Shown here piece after piece: positions 38,846 to 51,659 of a DNA stretch of 64,000 nucleotides. Location of the stretch: positions 1 to 64,000 of the forward strand of contig NW_027306097.1 of the NCBI RefSeq assembly GCF_964355755.1, in the 5' to 3' direction. How positions within the stretch are numbered: position 1 is the first letter of the stretch; each line of letters starts with the position of its first letter. This stretch comes from Antedon mediterranea. Taxonomy: Eukaryota > Echinodermata > Crinoidea > Comatulida > Antedonidae. The notes under the pieces were generated by a model. It was not told the origin of the DNA. It ran no database searches and saw only the letters and a program-made list of their open reading frames with translations. A program made the position numbers and the translations under genes.

Positions 38846-39840
38846 AACAGTTTTTTTCGAAAAACACAAAATGTTCTAAAACGTCTCCAAATGCGATTTG
38901 AAGCTATTCTAAGCACTTTGGTGTTTTGTGTGAAAAAGTTTTGTCTAAATGCTCAAAATGGTCTAAAACGTTTTTAAATACGATATTAAGCTATTTTGTG
39001 CTCTTTGATGTTTTTGTGTGAAAAGTGTTATCGAAATGCTCAAAATGGTCTAAAACGGTTTATAATGTGATTTTAAGCACTTTGATGTTTTTGTGTAATC
39101 AAGTTTCATCGAAATCACAAAATGGTATAAAAAACGTCTCCAAATGCGATTTGAAGCTATTCTAAGCACTTTGGTGTTTTGTGTGAAAAAGTTTTGTCGA
39201 AATGCTCAAAATGGTCTAAAACATTTATAAATACGATATTAAGCTATTTTGTGCTCTTTGATGTTTTTGTGTGAAAATTGTTATCGAAATGCTCAAAATG
39301 GTCTAAAACGGTTTATATTGTGATTCTAAGCACATTGGTGTTTTTATGTTAACAATCTTTTTCGAAAATCACAAAATGGTCTAAAACGTTTCCAAATGCG
39401 ATTTGAAGCTATTCTAAGCACTTTCGTGTTTTTATGTTAACAAGTTTTTTCAAAAATCACAAAATGGTCTACAACGTCTCCAAATGTGATTTGAAGCTAT
39501 TCTAAGCACTTTCGTGTTTTTATGTTAACAAGTTTTTTCAAAAATCACAAAATGGTCTAAAACATCTCCAAATGTGATTTGAAGCTATTCTAAGCACTTT
39601 GGTGTTTTTATGTTAACAAGTTTTTTCAAAAATCACAAAATGGTCTAAAACGTCTCCAAATGCGATTTGAAGCTATTCTAAGCACTTTGGTGTTTTGTGT
39701 GAAAAAGTTTTATCTAAATGCTCAAAATGGTCTAAAACATTTTTAAATACGATATTAAGCTATTTTGTGCTCTTTGATGTTTTTGTGTGAAAATTGTTAT
39801 CGAAATGCTCAAAATGGTTTAAAACGGTTTATAATGTGAT
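38846..39840 (+). repeat. Mosaic stretch with damaged D monomer and TATAAATA-bearing C
   Basis: It starts with a GTTC A monomer (AAAATGTTC), then B, C and D. The D tail at about 39105-39135 is abnormal: it reads GAAATCACAAAATGG and then TATAAAAAACG in place of TCTAAAACG. A C monomer at 39218 has ACATTTATAAATACG. A monomers with TCTACAACG follow at 39468. From 39.22 kb the order matches 45.96-46.6 and 47.51-48.1 kb. Confidence 0.78.
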
Positions 39841-39855
39841 TCTAAGCACTTATGG

Positions 39856-41770
39856 TCTAAAACGTCTCCAAATGTGATTTGAAGCTATTCTAAGCACTTT
39901 GGTGTTTTTATGTTAAAAAGTTTTTTCGAAAATCACAAAATGGTCTAAAACGTCTCCAAATGCGATTTGAAGCTATTTTAAGCACTTTGGTATTTTGTGT
40001 GAAAAAGTTTTGTCGAAATGCTCAAAATGGTCTAAAACGATTTATAATGTGATTTTAAGCACTTTGATGTTTTTGTGTAACCAAGTTTCATCGAAATGCA
40101 CAAAATGGTCTAAAACGTCTCCAAATGCGATTTGAAGCTATTCTAAGCACTTTGGTGTTTTGTGTGAAAAAGTTTTGTCTAAATGCTCAAAATGGTCTAA
40201 AACGTTTTTAAATACGATATTAAGCTATTTTGTGCTCTTTGATGTTTTTGTGTGAAAAGTGTTACCGAAATGCTAAAAATGGTCTAAAACGGTTTATAAT
40301 GTGATTTTAAGCACTTTGATGTTTTTGTGTAACCAATTTTTTTCGAAAATCTCAAAATGGTCTAAAACGTCTCCAAATACGATTTGAAGCTATTCTAAGC
40401 ACTTTGGTGTTTTTATGTTAACAAGTTTTTTCGAAAATCACAAAATGGTCTAAAACGTCTCCAAATGCGATTTGAAGCTATTCTAAGCACTTTGGTGTTT
40501 TTATGTTAACAAGTTTTTTCAAAATCACAAAATGGTCTAAAACGTCTCCAAATGCGATTTGAAGCTATTCTAAACCCTTTGGTGTTTTTATGTTGATAAG
40601 TTTTTTCGAAAATCACAAATTGGTCTAAAACGTCTCCAAATGCGATTTGAAGCTATTCTAAACACTTTGGTGTTTTTATGTTAACAATTTTTTTCGAAAA
40701 TCACAAAATGGTCTAAAACGTTTCCAAATGCGATTTGAAGCTATTCTAAGCACTTTCGTGTTTTTATGTTAACAATTTTTTTCGAAAATCACAAAATGGT
40801 CTAAAACGTCTCCAAATGCGATTTGAAGCTATTCTAAGCACTTTGGTGTTTTGTGTGAAAAAGTTTTGTCGAAATGCTCAAAATGGTCTAAAAAGTTTTT
40901 AAATACGATATTAAGCTATTTTGTGCTCTTTGATGTTTTTGTGTGAAAAGTGTTATCGAAATGCTCAAAATGGTCTAAAACGGATTATAATGTGATTTTA
41001 AGCACTTTGATGTTTTTGTGTAACCAAGTTTCATCGAAATGCATAAAATGGTCTAAAACGTCTCCAAATGCGATTTGAAGCTATTCTAAGTACTTTGGTG
41101 TTTTTATGTTAACAAGTTTTTTCGAAAATCACAAAATGGTCTAAAACGTCTCCAAATACGATTTGAAGCTATTGTAAGCACTTTGGTGTTTTTATGTTAA
41201 CAAGTTTTTTCAAAAATCACAAATTGGTCTAAAATGTCTCCAAATGCGATTTGAAGCACTTTGGTGTTTTTATGTTAACAAGTTTTTTCGAAAATCACAA
41301 AATGTTCTAAAACGTCTCCAAATGCGATTTGAAGCTATTCTAAACACTTTGGTATTTTTAGGTTAACAAGTTTTTTCGAAAATCACAAATTGGCCTAAAA
41401 CGGTCTCCAAATGCGATTTGAAGTTATTCTGTACACTTTGATGTTTTTATGTTAACAAGTTTTTTCGAAAATCACAAAATGGTCTAAAACGTCTCCAAAT
41501 GCGATTTGAAGCTATTCTAAGCACTTTGGTGTTTTGTGTGAAAAAGTTTTGTCGAAATGCTCAAAATGGTCTAAAACGTTTTTAAATACGATATTAAGCT
41601 ATTTTGTGCTCTTTGATGTTTTTGTGTGAAAAGTGTTATCGAAATGCTCAAAATGGTCTAAAATGGTTTATAATGTGATTTTAAGCACTTTGATGTTTTT
41701 GTGTAACCAAGTTTCATCGAAATGCACAAAATGGTCTAAAACGTCTCAAAATGCGATTTGAAGCTATTCT
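39856..41770 (+). repeat. Mosaic block related to 48.7-51.1 kb (offset ~8856)
   Basis: Rare markers are shared with the later region. GTCTAAAAAG occurs in C near 40890 and 49747. GCATAAAATGG is at 41041 and 49897. The short monomer with GAAGCACTTTGG is at 41253 and 50108. TTTTTAGGTTAAC with GGCCTAAAACGG is near 41360 and 50722. The C monomers at 40.26 and 49.12 kb both carry GTTACCG. Confidence 0.82.
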
Positions 41771-44313
41771 AAGCACATTGGTGTTTTTATGTTAACAAGT
41801 TTTTTCGAAAATCACAAAATGGTCTAAAACGTCTCCAAATACGATTTGAAGCTATTCTAAGCACTTTCATGTTTTTATGTTAACAAGTTTTTTCGAAAAT
41901 CACAAAATGGTCTAAAACGTTTCCAAATGCGATTTGAAGCTATTCTAAGCACTTTCGTGTTTTTATGTTAACAAGTTTTTTCGAAAATCACAAAATGGTC
42001 TAAAACGTCTCCAAATGCGATTTGAAGCTATTCTAAACCCTTTGGTGTTTTTATGTTGATAAGTTTTTTCGAAAATCACAAATTGGTCTAAAAGGTCTCC
42101 AAATGCGATTTGAAGCTATTCTAAACACTTTGGTGTTTTTATGTTAACAATTTTTTTCGAAAATCACAAAATGGTCTAAAACGTTTCCAAATGCGATTTG
42201 AAGCTATTCTAAGCACTTTCGTGTTTTTATGTTAACAAGTTTTTTCGAAAATCACTAAATGGTCTAAAACGTTTCCAAATGCGATTTGAAGCTATTCTAA
42301 GCACTTTCGTGTTTTTATGTTAACAAGTTTTTTCGAAAATCACAAAATGGTCTAAAACGTCTCCAAATGTGATTTGAAGCTATTCTAAGCACTTTGGTGT
42401 TTTTATGTTAACAAGTTTTTTCAAAAATCACAAAATGGTCTAAAACGTCTCCAAATGCGATTTGAAGCTATTCTAAGCACTTTGGTGTTTTGTGTGAAAA
42501 AGTTTTATCTAAATGCTCAAAATGGTCTAAAACATTTTTAAATACGATATTAAGCTATTTTGTGCTCTTTGATGTTTTTGTGTGAAAATTGTTATCGAAA
42601 TGCTCAAAATGGTCTAAAACGGTTTATAATGTGATTCTAAGCACTTATGGTCTAAAACGTCTCCAAATGTGATTTGAAGCTATTCTAAGCACTTTGGTGT
42701 TTTTATGTTAAAAAGTTTTTTCGAAAATCACAAAATGGTCTAAAACGTCTCCAAATGCGATTTGAAGCTATTCTAAGCACTTTGGTATTTTGTGTGAAAA
42801 AGTTTTGTCGAAATGCTCAAAATGGTCTAAAACGATTTATAATGTGATTTTAAGCACTTTGATGTTTTTGTGTAACCAAGTTTCATCGAAATGCACAAAA
42901 TGGTCTAAAACGTCTCCAAATGCGATTTGAAGCTATTCTAAGCACTTTGGTGTTTTGTGTGAAAAAAGTTTTGTCTAAAGGCTCAAAATGGTCTAAAACG
43001 TTTTTAAATACGATATTAAGCTATTTTGTGCTCTTTGATGTTTTTGTGTGAAAAGTGTTACCGAAATGCTCAAAATGGTCTAAAACGGTTTATAATGTGA
43101 TTTTAAGCACTTTGATGTTTTTGTGTAACCAAGTTTTTTCGAAAATCTCAAAATGGTCTAAAACGTCTCCAAATACGATTTGAAGCTATTCTAAGCACTT
43201 TGGTGTTTTTATGTTAACAAGTTTTTTCGAAAATCACAAAATGGTCTAAAACGTCTCCAAATGCGATTTGAAGCTATTCTAAGCACTTTGGTGTTTTTAT
43301 GTTAACAAGTTTTTTCAAAATCACAAAATGGCCTAAAACGTCTCCAAATGCGATTTGAAGCTATTCTAAACCCTTTGGTGTTTTTATGTTGATAAGTTTT
43401 TTCGAAAATCACAAATTGGTCTAAAACGTCTCCAAATGCGATTTGAAGCTATTCTAAACACTTTGGTGTTTTTATGTTAACAATTTTTTTTCGAAAATCA
43501 CAAAATGGTCTAAAACGTTTCCAAATGCGATTTGAAGCTATTCTAAGCACTTTCGTGTTTTTATGTTAACAAGTTTTTTCGAAAATCACAAAATGGTCTA
43601 AAACGTTTCCAAATGCGATTTGAAGCTATTCTAAGCACTTTCGTGTTTTTATGTTAACAAGTTTTTTCGAAAATCACAAAATGGTCTAAAACGTTTCCAA
43701 ATGCGATTTGAAGCTATTCTAAGCACTTTCGTGTTTTTATGTTAACAAGTTTTTTCGAAAATCACAAAATGGTCTAAAACGTCTCCAAATGTGATTTGAA
43801 GCTATTCTAAGCACTTTGGTGTTTTTATGTTAACAAGTTTTTTCAAAAATCACAAAATGGTCTAAAACGTCTCCAAATGCGATTTGAAGCTATTCTAAGC
43901 ACTTTGGTGTTTTGTGTGAAAAAGTTTTATCTAAATGCTCAAAATGGTCTAAAACATTTTTAAATACGATATTAAGCTATTTTGTGCTCTTTGATGTTTT
44001 TGTGTGAAAATTGTTATCGAAATGCTCAAAATGGTCTAAAACGGTTTATAATGTGATTCTAAGCACTTTGGTGTTTTTATGTTAACAATTTTTTTCGAAA
44101 ATCACAAAATGGTCTAAAACGTTTCCAAATGCGATTTGAAGCTATTCTAAGCACTTTCGTGTTTTTATGTTAACAAGTTTTTTCGAAAATCACAAAATGG
44201 TCTAAAACGTCTCCAAATGTGATTTGAAGCTATTCTAAGCACTTTGGTGTTTTTATGTTAAAAAGTTTTTTCGAAAATCACAAAATGGTCTAAAACGTCT
44301 CCAAATGCGATTT
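41770..44313 (+). repeat. Displaced partial copy of the core block (offset ~14147)
   Basis: It matches 27.63-30.1 kb: CTTTCATG 27718 and 41864 (14146), AAGGCTC 28831 and 42978 (14147, one extra A in the A-run near 42966). It includes three TTTCC A monomers as in the long form. It departs where the source has GAAGCTATTC but this copy has GAAGCCCTTTGG at 44314. Confidence 0.83.
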
Positions 44314-45062
44314 GAAGCCCTTTGGTATTTTGTGTGAAAAAGTTTTGTCGAAATGCTCAAAATGGTCTAAAACGATTTATAATGTCATTTTAAGCACTTT
44401 GATGTTTTTGTGTAACCAAGTTTCATCGAAATGCACAAAATGGTCTAAAACGTCTCCAAATGCGATTTGAAGCTATTCTAAGCACTTTGGTGTTTTGTGT
44501 GAAAAAGTTTTGTCTAAATGCTCAAAAAATGGTCTAAAACGTTTTTAAATACGATATTAAGCTATTTTGTGCTCTTTGATGTTTTTGTGTGAAAAGTGTT
44601 ATCGAAATGCTCAAAATGGTCTAAAACGGTTTATAATGTGATTTTAAGCACGTTGATGTTTTTGTGTAATCAAGTTTCATCGAAATGCACAAATTGGTCT
44701 AAAACGTGTCCAAATGCGATTTGAAGCTATTCTAAGCACTTTGGTGTTTTGTGTGAAAAAGTTTTGTCGAAATGCTCAAAATGGTCTAAAACGTTTTTAA
44801 ATACGATATTAAGCTATTTTGTGCTCTTTGATGTTTTTGTGTGAAAAGTGTTATCGAAATGTTCAAAATGGTCTAAAACGGTTTATAATGTGATTTTAAG
44901 CACTTTGATGTTTTTGTGTAACCAAGTTTTTTCGAAAATCTCAAAATGGTCTAAAACGTCTCCAAATACGATTTGAAGCTATTCTAAGCACTTTGGTGTT
45001 TTTATGTTAACAAGTTTTTTCGAAAATCACAAAATGGTCTAAAACGTCTCCAAATGCGATTT
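44314..45062 (+). repeat. 749-bp tandem duplication, unit 1
   Basis: It begins at the deletion-bearing monomer GAAGCCCTTTGG (44314) and is repeated at 45063. The content is D, B (AAAAAATGG), C, D, B, C, D and A parts. It differs from unit 2 at one visible base, GTGTCC at ~44707 against GTCTCC. Confidence 0.88.
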
Positions 45063-45811
45063 GAAGCCCTTTGGTATTTTGTGTGAAAAAGTTTTGTCGA
45101 AATGCTCAAAATGGTCTAAAACGATTTATAATGTCATTTTAAGCACTTTGATGTTTTTGTGTAACCAAGTTTCATCGAAATGCACAAAATGGTCTAAAAC
45201 GTCTCCAAATGCGATTTGAAGCTATTCTAAGCACTTTGGTGTTTTGTGTGAAAAAGTTTTGTCTAAATGCTCAAAAAATGGTCTAAAACGTTTTTAAATA
45301 CGATATTAAGCTATTTTGTGCTCTTTGATGTTTTTGTGTGAAAAGTGTTATCGAAATGCTCAAAATGGTCTAAAACGGTTTATAATGTGATTTTAAGCAC
45401 GTTGATGTTTTTGTGTAATCAAGTTTCATCGAAATGCACAAATTGGTCTAAAACGTCTCCAAATGCGATTTGAAGCTATTCTAAGCACTTTGGTGTTTTG
45501 TGTGAAAAAGTTTTGTCGAAATGCTCAAAATGGTCTAAAACGTTTTTAAATACGATATTAAGCTATTTTGTGCTCTTTGATGTTTTTGTGTGAAAAGTGT
45601 TATCGAAATGTTCAAAATGGTCTAAAACGGTTTATAATGTGATTTTAAGCACTTTGATGTTTTTGTGTAACCAAGTTTTTTCGAAAATCTCAAAATGGTC
45701 TAAAACGTCTCCAAATACGATTTGAAGCTATTCTAAGCACTTTGGTGTTTTTATGTTAACAAGTTCTTTCGAAAATCACAAAATGGTCTAAAACGTCTCC
45801 AAATGCGATTT
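45063..45811 (+). repeat. 749-bp tandem duplication, unit 2
   Basis: It repeats 44314-45062 in order, then leaves it in the A monomer with GTTCTTTCG (~45764); unit 1 has GTTTTTTCG there. The A monomer just after (~45840) has lost AACAA from GTTAACAAG. Confidence 0.87.
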
Positions 45812-45914
45812 GAAGCTATTCTAAGCACTTTGGTGTTTTTATGTTAAGTTTTTTCAAAATCACAAAATGGTCTAAACCGTCTCCAAATGCGATTTGAAGC
45901 TATTCTAAGCACTT

Positions 45915-47463
45915 TGGTGTTTTGTGTGAAAAAGTTTTATCTAAATGCTCAAAATGGTCTAAAACATTTATAAATACGATATTAAGCTATTTTGTGCTCT
46001 TTGATGTTTTTGTGTGAAAATTGTTATCGAAATGCTCAAAATGGTCTAAAACGGTTTATAATGTGATTCTAAGCACATTGGTGTTTTTATGTTAACAATC
46101 TTTTTCGAAAATCACAAAATGGTCTAAAACGTTTCCAAATGCGATTTGAAGCTATTCTAAGCACTTTCGTGTTTTTATGTTAACAAGTTTTTTCAATAAT
46201 CACAAAATGGTCTACAACGTCTCCAAATGTGATTTGAAGCTATTCTAAGCACTTTCGTGTTTTTATGTTAACAAGTTTTTTCAAAAATCACAAAATGGTC
46301 TAAAACATCTCCAAATGTGATTTGAAGCTATTCTAAGCACTTTGGTGTTTTTATGTTAACAAGTTTTTTCAAAAATCACAAAATGGTCTAAAACGTCTCC
46401 AAATGCGATTTGAAGCTATTCTAAGCACTTTGGTGTTTTGTGTGAAAAAGTTTTATCTAAATGCTCAAAATGGTCTAAAACATTTTTAAATACGATATTA
46501 AGCTATTTTGTGCTCTTTGATGTTTTTGTGTGAAAATTGTTATCGAAATGCTCAAAATGGTCTAAAACGGTTTATAATGTGATTCTAAGCACTTATGGTC
46601 TAAAACGTCTCCAAATGTGATTTGAAGCTATTCTAAGCACTTTGGTGTTTTTATGTTAAAAAGTTTTTTCGAAAATCACAAAATGGTCTAAAACGTTTCC
46701 AAATGCGATTTGAAGCTATTCTAAGCACTTTCGTGTTTTTATGTTAACAATTTTTTTCGAAAATCACAAAATGGTCTAAAACGTTTCCAAATGCGATTTG
46801 AAGCTATTCTAAGCACTTTCGTGTTTTTATGTTAACAAGTTTTTTCAAAAATCACAAAATGGTCTAAAACATCTCCAAATGTGATTTGAAGCTATTCTAA
46901 GCACTTTGGTGTTTTTATGTTAACAAGTTTTTTCAAAAATCACAAAATGGTCTAAAACGTCTCCAAATGCGATTTGAAGCTATTCTAAGCACTTTGGTGT
47001 TTTGTGTGAAAAAGTTTTATCTAAATAAATGCTCAAAATGGTCTAAAACATTTTTAAATACGATATTAAGCTATTTTGTGCTCTTTGATGTTTTTGTGTG
47101 AAAATTGTTATCGAAATGCTCAAAATGGTCTAAAACGGTTTATAATGTGATTCTAAGCACTTATGGTCTAAAACGTCTCCAAATGTGATTTGAAGCTATT
47201 CTAAGCACTTTGGTGTTTTTATGTTAAAAAGTTTTTTCGAAAATCACAAAATGGTCTAAAACGTCTCCAAATGCGATTTGAAGCTATTCTAAGCACTTTG
47301 GTATTTTGTGTGAAAAAGTTTTGTCGAAATGCTCAAAATGGTCTAAAACGATTTATAATGTGATTTTAAGCACTTTGATGTTTTTGTGTAACCAAGTTTC
47401 ATCGAAATGCACAAAATGGTCTAAAACGTCTCCAAATGCGATTTGAAGCTATTCTAAGCACTT
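45915..47463 (+). repeat. 1549-bp tandem duplication, unit 1
   Basis: The markers ACATTTATAAATACG (~45965), TCAATAATC, TCTACAACG (~46211), and a TTTCC A pair from 46687 all recur 1549 bp later. A private 4-base insertion (CTAAATAAATGC at ~47025) reduces the offset to 1545 for the truncated monomers at 47129 and 48674. Both edges lie inside B monomers, so the exact crossover cannot be placed more finely than ~40 bp. Confidence 0.87.
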
Positions 47464-49012
47464 TGGTGTTTTGTGTGAAAAAGTTTTATCTAAATGCTCA
47501 AAATGGTCTAAAACATTTATAAATACGATATTAAGCTATTTTGTGCTCTTTGATGTTTTTGTGTGAAAATTGTTATCGAAATGCTCAAAATGGTCTAAAA
47601 CGGTTTATAATGTGATTCTAAGCACATTGGTGTTTTTATGTTAACAATCTTTTTCGAAAATCACAAAATGGTCTAAAACGTTTCCAAATGCGATTTGAAG
47701 CTATTCTAAGCACTTTCGTGTTTTTATGTTAACAAGTTTTTTCAATAATCACAAAATGGTCTACAACGTCTCCAAATGTGATTTGAAGCTATTCTAAGCA
47801 CTTTCGTGTTTTTATGTTAACAAGTTTTTTCAAAAATCACAAAATGGTCTAAAACATCTCCAAATGTGATTTGAAGCTATTCTAAGCACTTTGGTGTTTT
47901 TATGTTAACAAGTTTTTTCAAAAATCACAAAATGGTCTAAAACGTCTCCAAATGCGATTTGAAGCTATTCTAAGCACTTTGGTGTTTTGTGTGAAAAAGT
48001 TTTATCTAAATGCTCAAAATGGTCTAAAACATTTTTAAATACGATATTAAGCTATTTTGTGCTCTTTGATGTTTTTGTGTGAAAATTGTTATCGAAATGC
48101 TCAAAATGGTCTAAAACGGTTTATAATGTGATTCTAAGCACTTATGGTCTAAAACGTCTCCAAATGTGATTTGAAGCTATTCTAAGCACTTTGGTGTTTT
48201 TATGTTAAAAAGTTTTTTCGAAAATCACAAAATGGTCTAAAACGTTTCCAAATGCGATTTGAAGCTATTCTAAGCACTTTCGTGTTTTTATGTTAACAAT
48301 TTTTTTCGAAAATCACAAAATGGTCTAAAACGTTTCCAAATGCGATTTGAAGCTATTCTAAGCACTTTCGTGTTTTTATGTTAACAAGTTTTTTCAAAAA
48401 TCACAAAATGGTCTAAAACATCTCCAAATGTGATTTGAAGCTATTCTAAGCACTTTGGTGTTTTTATGTTAACAAGTTTTTTCAAAAATCACAAAATGGT
48501 CTAAAACGTCTCCAAATGCGATTTGAAGCTATTCTAAGCACTTTGGTGTTTTGTGTGAAAAAGTTTTATCTAAATGCTCAAAATGGTCTAAAACATTTTT
48601 AAATACGATATTAAGCTATTTTGTGCTCTTTGATGTTTTTGTGTGAAAATTGTTATCGAAATGCTCAAAATGGTCTAAAACGGTTTATAATGTGATTCTA
48701 AGCACTTATGGTCTAAAACGTCTCCAAATGTGATTTGAAGCTATTCTAAGCACTTTGGTGTTTTTATGTTAAAAAGTTTTTTCGAAAATCACAAAATGGT
48801 CTAAAACGTCTCCAAATGCGATTTGAAGCTATTCTAAGCACTTTGGTATTTTGTGTGAAAAAGTTTTGTCGAAATGCTCAAAATGGTCTAAAACGATTTA
48901 TAATGTGATTTTAAGCACTTTGATGTTTTTGTGTAACCAAGTTTCATCGAAATGCACAAAATGGTCTAAAACGTCTCCAAATGCGATTTGAAGCTATTCT
49001 AAGCACTTTGGT
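47464..49012 (+). repeat. 1549-bp tandem duplication, unit 2
   Basis: It copies 45915-47463 without the 4-base insertion, so that insertion arose after the duplication or was lost by conversion. It ends where the next B reads GTCTAAATG in place of ATCTAAATG. Confidence 0.86.
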
Positions 49013-49896
49013 GTTTTGTGTGAAAAAGTTTTGTCTAAATGCTCAAAATGGTCTAAAACGTTTTTAAATACGATATTAAGCTATTTTGTGCTCTTTGATG
49101 TTTTTGTGTGAAAAGTGTTACCGAAATGCTAAAGATGGTCTAAAACGGTTTATAATGTGATTTTAAGCACTTTGATGTTTTTGTGTAACCAATTTTTTTC
49201 GAAAATCTCAAAATGGTCTAAAACGTCTCCAAATACGATTTGAAGCTATTCTAAGCACTTTGGTGTTTTTATGTTAACAAGTTTTTTCGAAAATCACAAA
49301 ATGGTCTAAAACGTCTCCAAATGCGATTTGAAGCTATTCTAAGCACTTTGGTGTTTTTATGTTAACAAGTTTTTTCAAAATCACAAAATGGTCTAAAACT
49401 TCTCCAAATGCGATTTGAAGCTATTCTAAACCCTTTGGTGTTTTTATGTTGATAAGTTTTTTCGAAAATCACAAATTGGTCTAAAACGTCTCCAAATGCG
49501 ATTTGAAGCTATTCTAAACACTTTGGTGTTTTTATGTTAACAATTTTTTTCGAAAATCACAAAATGGTCTAAAACGTTTCCAAATGCGATTTGAAGCTAT
49601 TCTAAGCACTTTCGTGTTTTTATGTTAACAATTTTTTTCGAAAATCACAAAATGGTCTAAAACGTCTCCAAATGCGATTTGAAGCTATTCTAAGCACTTT
49701 GGTGTTTTGTGTGAAAAAGTTTTGTCGAAATGCTCAAAATGGTCTAAAAAGTTTTTAAATACGATATTAAGCTATTTTGTGCTCTTTGATGTTTTTGTGT
49801 GAAAAGTGTTATCGAAATGCTCAAAATGGTCTAAAACGGATTATAATGTGATTTTAAGCACTTTGATGTTTTTGTGTAACCAAGTTTCATCGAAAT

Positions 49897-50900
49897 GCAT
49901 AAAATGGTCTAAAACGTCTCCAAATGCGATTTGAAGCTATTCTAAGTACTTTGGTGTTTTTATGTTAACAAGTTTTTTCGAAAATCACAAAATGGTCTAA
50001 AACGTCTCCAAATACGATTTGAAGCTATTGTAAGCACTTTGGTGTTTTTATGTTAACAAGTTTTTTCAAAAATCACAAATTGGTCTAAAATGTCTCAAAT
50101 GCGATTTGAAGCACTTTGGTGTTTTTATGTTAACAAGTTTTTTCGAAAATCACAAAATGGTCTAAAACGTCTCCAAATGCGATTTGAAGCTATTCTAAAC
50201 ACTTTGGTGTTTTGTGTGAAAAAGTTTTGTCTAAATGCTCAAAATGGTCTAAAACGTTTTTAAATACGATATTAAGCTATTTTGTGCTCTTTGATGTTTT
50301 TGTGTGAAAAGTGTTATCGAAATGCTCAAAATGGTCTAAAACGGATTATAATGTGATTTTAAGCACATTGATGTTTTTGTGTAACCAAGTTTCATCGAAA
50401 TGCATAAAATGGTCTAAAACGTCTCCAAATTCGATTTGAAGCTATTCTAAGTACTTTGGTGTTTTTATGTTAACAAGTTTTTTCGAAAATCACAAAATGG
50501 TCTAAAACGTCTCCAAATACGATTTGAAGCTATTGTATGCACTTTGGTGTTTTTATGTTAACAAGTTTTTTCAAAAATCACAAATTGGTCTAAAATGTCT
50601 CCAAATGCGATTTGAAGCACTTTGGTGTTTTTATGTTAACAAGTTTTTTCGAAAATCACAAAATGGTCTAAAACGTCTCCAAATGCGATTTGAAGCTATT
50701 CTAAACACTTTGGTATTTTTAGGTTAACAAGTTTTTTCGAAAATCACAAATTGGCCTAAAACGGTCTCCAAATGCGATTTGAAGTTATTCTGTACACTTT
50801 GATGTTTTTATGTTAACAAGTTTTTTCGAAAATCACAAAATGGTCTAAAACGTCTCCAAATGCGATTTGAAGCTATTCTAAGCACTTTGGTGTTTTGTGT
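49897..50900 (+). repeat. 505-bp tandem duplication (two units)
   Basis: GCATAAAATGG is at 49897 and 50402, 505 bp apart. Each unit holds D tail, A, A with TATTGTAAGC or TATTGTATGC, a short monomer with GAAGCACTTTGG (50108 and ~50612), A, then B or its replacement, C and D with CGGATTATAATG. The second unit leaves the pattern near 50700, where TTTTTAGGTTAAC replaces the B half. Confidence 0.83.
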
Positions 50901-51659
50901 GAAAAAGTTTTGTCGAAATGCTCAAAATGGTCTAAAACGTTTTTAAATACGATATTAAGCTATTTTGTGCTCTTTGATGTTTTTGTGTGAAAAGTGTTAT
51001 CGAAATGCTCAAAATGGTCTAAAATGGTTTATAATGTGATTTTAAGCACTTTGATGTTTTTGTGTAACCAAGTTTCATCGAAATGCACAAAATGGTCTAA
51101 AACGTCTCAAAATGCGATTTGAAGCTTTTCTAAGCACATTGGTGTTTTTATGTTAACAAGTTTTTTCGAAAATCACAAAATGGTCTAAAACGTCTCCAAA
51201 TACGATTTGAAGCTATTCTAAGCACTTTCATGTTTTTATGTTAACAAGTTTTTTCGAAAATCACAAAATGGTCTAAAACGTTTCCAAATGCGATTTGAAG
51301 CTATTCTAAGCACTTTCGTGTTTTTATGTTAACAAGTTTTTTCGAAAATCACAAAATGGTCTAAAACCTCTCCAAATGTGATTTGAAGCTATTCTAAGCA
51401 CTTTGGTGTTTTTATGTTAACAAGTTTTTTCAAAAATCACAAAATGGTCTAAAACGTCTCCAAATGCGATTTGAAGCTATTCTAAGCACTTTGGTGTTTT
51501 GTGTGAAAAAGTTTTATCTAAATGCTCAAAATGGTCTAAAACATTTTTAAATACGATATTAAGCTATTTTGTGCTCTTTGATGTTTTTGTGTGAAAATTG
51601 TTATCGAAATGCTCAAAATGGTCTAAAACGGTTTATAATGTGATTCTAAGCACTTATGG

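Noticed and set aside
50524-50727. Open frame of 67 codons on the plus strand
   Set aside because: The peptide is two near-copies of a monomer-length repeat. The frame is kept by the short 78-bp monomer, not by selection.
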